Assembly: GCA_024280535.1 (NCBI GenBank)
Contig: JAJRPY010000013.1
Span: 1 to 6,106, forward strand
Direction: 5' to 3'
Length of the DNA: 6,106 nucleotides
Origin: Gammaproteobacteria bacterium
GTDB taxonomy: Bacteria > Pseudomonadota > Gammaproteobacteria > PS1 > Pseudothioglobaceae
Shown here: positions 5,383 to 6,106 of the stretch, one piece after another
Layout of the letters: every line of letters starts with the position of its first letter
Position numbering within the stretch: the stretch's first letter is position 1
Translations under genes and position numbers: made by a program
Notes under the pieces: model-generated
The model's database searches: none
Told to the model about the DNA's origin: nothing
Seen by the model: only the letters and a program-made list of their open reading frames with translations

Positions 5383-6106
5383 TTAGTGTTGAGTGAGTTC
5401 TTGAATTGAGCTAGGATCGACTTTTGCATTAAAAGTGTGCTCTAATTTTTGCACAATTTCATCCGTTAAAAAAGCGTGCCGAATGCTTGCTAAGTGTTGA
5501 TTTTTTGCCTGAGTTTCTTTTTGTGCAAGTGTTTGTTCGCTTGGCTCAGCGGTGTTAATGATTAACGCTAATTCAGCATAGGTGGTTTGTAGGCTGGTTA
5601 ATATGCTTTTTTGCACATGTTTGCTTAATAGATTGGCGAATTGCTTGTCCAGTGTTAGCGTTAGTTTGTTGTTGATTAATGAGTAAAATAGTGTGTGTTT
5701 GATTAACATTTTTGCCGCGCTTGCAAAGTCGATTGATTGAATTAGTGCCTCCCATTCTGCTTGATTGGCAAGGCTTAATTGGGCGTTTGATGCGGGCTGT
5801 TTATTTTTTGTAAGATCAGTTTGTGCTGTTTGGACTAAGGGTTGAGGCGGTTTTTTGCTTGGATTGGTTGGCGTTTTAGGCGTGATTTTTAGTGTTTTTT
5901 TTTCTGTAGGCTGGGCGTTACTATTATTTAACTCACTATGAAAGGCCAGCATTCTAAGTAAAATCATCTCAAAGCCAATTTGTTCGCTGGGTGATAATGC
6001 CATATCTTTCACGCCATTAATAGACATTTGGTAAAAAATTTGCAAATCTTGGTTGCTAATATTATCAGCCAATGCTTGAATATCAGCCTCAACCTCATCA
6101 TTGATA
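5383..6106 (-). CDS. dnaX: DnaX, DNA polymerase III tau/gamma subunit, C-terminal part (5' end beyond window)
   Basis: The reading frame is open to the right edge of the window and encodes the last 240 or so residues of tau. A TTG at 6072 could be taken as a start, but the residues upstream of it continue the family pattern, so the gene is truncated by the window. DLQIFYQMSINGVKDM and GFEMILLRMLAFHS (about 6045-5932) match the end of the clamp-loader collar domain of E. coli DnaX. A Lys/Pro/Thr/Gln-rich linker follows (about 5925-5765), corresponding to the DnaB-binding region. The final domain (about 5760-5386) ends in a segment resembling the E. coli tau domain that binds the polymerase alpha subunit. 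The frame contains a run of nine A at 5903-5895 at the collar-linker boundary, which may direct synthesis of a short gamma form. The ATPase domain is outside the window. Confidence 0.94.
   Translation of the reverse strand, partial: INDEVEADIQALADNISNQDLQIFYQMSINGVKDMALSPSEQIGFEMILLRMLAFHSELNNSNAQPTEKKTLKITPKTPTNPSKKPPQPLVQTAQTDLTKNKQPASNAQLSLANQAEWEALIQSIDFASAAKMLIKHTLFYSLINNKLTLTLDKQFANLLSKHVQKSILTSLQTTYAELALIINTAEPSEQTLAQKETQAKNQHLASIRHAFLTDEIVQKLEHTFNAKVDPSSIQELTQH
5876..5904 (-). other. Candidate slippage site in dnaX for gamma production
   Basis: On the minus strand the codons GAA AAA AAA ACA contain nine A residues in a row (5903-5895). Losing one A gives TAA at 5891-5889. Gaining one A, or a -1 ribosomal slip on the A AAA AAA heptamer, gives TAA at 5878-5876. 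Either product would end just after the collar domain, like gamma. I see no obvious downstream stem or upstream Shine-Dalgarno stimulator as in E. coli, which favours transcriptional slippage. Confidence 0.55.

Noticed and set aside
5573..5755. A 60-codon minus-strand frame inside dnaX, and similar short frames antisense to ubiD, dnaQ, recR and gloA
   Set aside because: All lie within confidently identified genes in other frames, with composition expected of shadows and no family motif.
6070..6072. TTG as a start codon for a 229-residue protein
   Set aside because: The frame stays open to the window edge, and the residues after it align with the internal collar region of DnaX, so this is an internal leucine.
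1..6106. CRISPR array, insertion sequence, phage genes or defence system
   Set aside because: I saw no regularly spaced repeats, transposase motifs, target duplications or defence-type proteins. The window is filled by identified genes and short gaps.

Overview
The window looks like a stretch of core genome from an AT-rich (roughly 40% G+C by eye) marine-type gammaproteobacterium. The evidence is the dnaX-ybaB-recR block, ubiD of the ubiquinone pathway, a tRNA-Pro with its CCA encoded in the DNA, and E. coli-like motif spacing in DnaQ, RecR and GloA. A secreted delta-class carbonic anhydrase and short intergenic gaps would fit a sulfur-oxidising SUP05/Thioglobus-like or symbiotic lineage. That placement is inference from gene content and style and was not tested.

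Layout. Bases 1-204 hold two tRNA genes on the minus strand: tRNA-Pro(TGG) with its own promoter, then a tRNA-Arg(TCT) cut by the window edge. Bases 267-2407 are a minus-strand pair, dnaQ then ubiD, separated by 2 nt. A 70-bp divergent gap leads to three plus-strand genes. These are rpoZ (2478-2810), an exported delta-class carbonic anhydrase (3046-3936) with its own tandem promoters, and gloA (4031-4417), which is set off from the anhydrase by an inverted repeat. Convergent to these, the minus-strand operon dnaX (partial) - ybaB - recR fills 4455-6106.

Functions. Most genes are housekeeping: polymerase III proofreading (DnaQ) and clamp loading (DnaX), recombination repair (RecR, with YbaB), transcription (omega), ubiquinone synthesis (UbiD) and methylglyoxal detoxification (GloA). 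The accessory gene is the carbonic anhydrase, probably periplasmic and involved in CO2/bicarbonate interconversion outside the cytoplasmic membrane.

Two points stand out. First, dnaX carries a run of nine A residues exactly where the DNA-polymerase core module gives way to the tau linker. A one-base slip either way meets a stop within a few codons, which is the arrangement used by Thermus thermophilus to make the short gamma subunit. Second, the carbonic anhydrase belongs to a class best known from marine algae. I saw no mobile element, CRISPR array, phage gene or clearly undescribed multi-gene system here.
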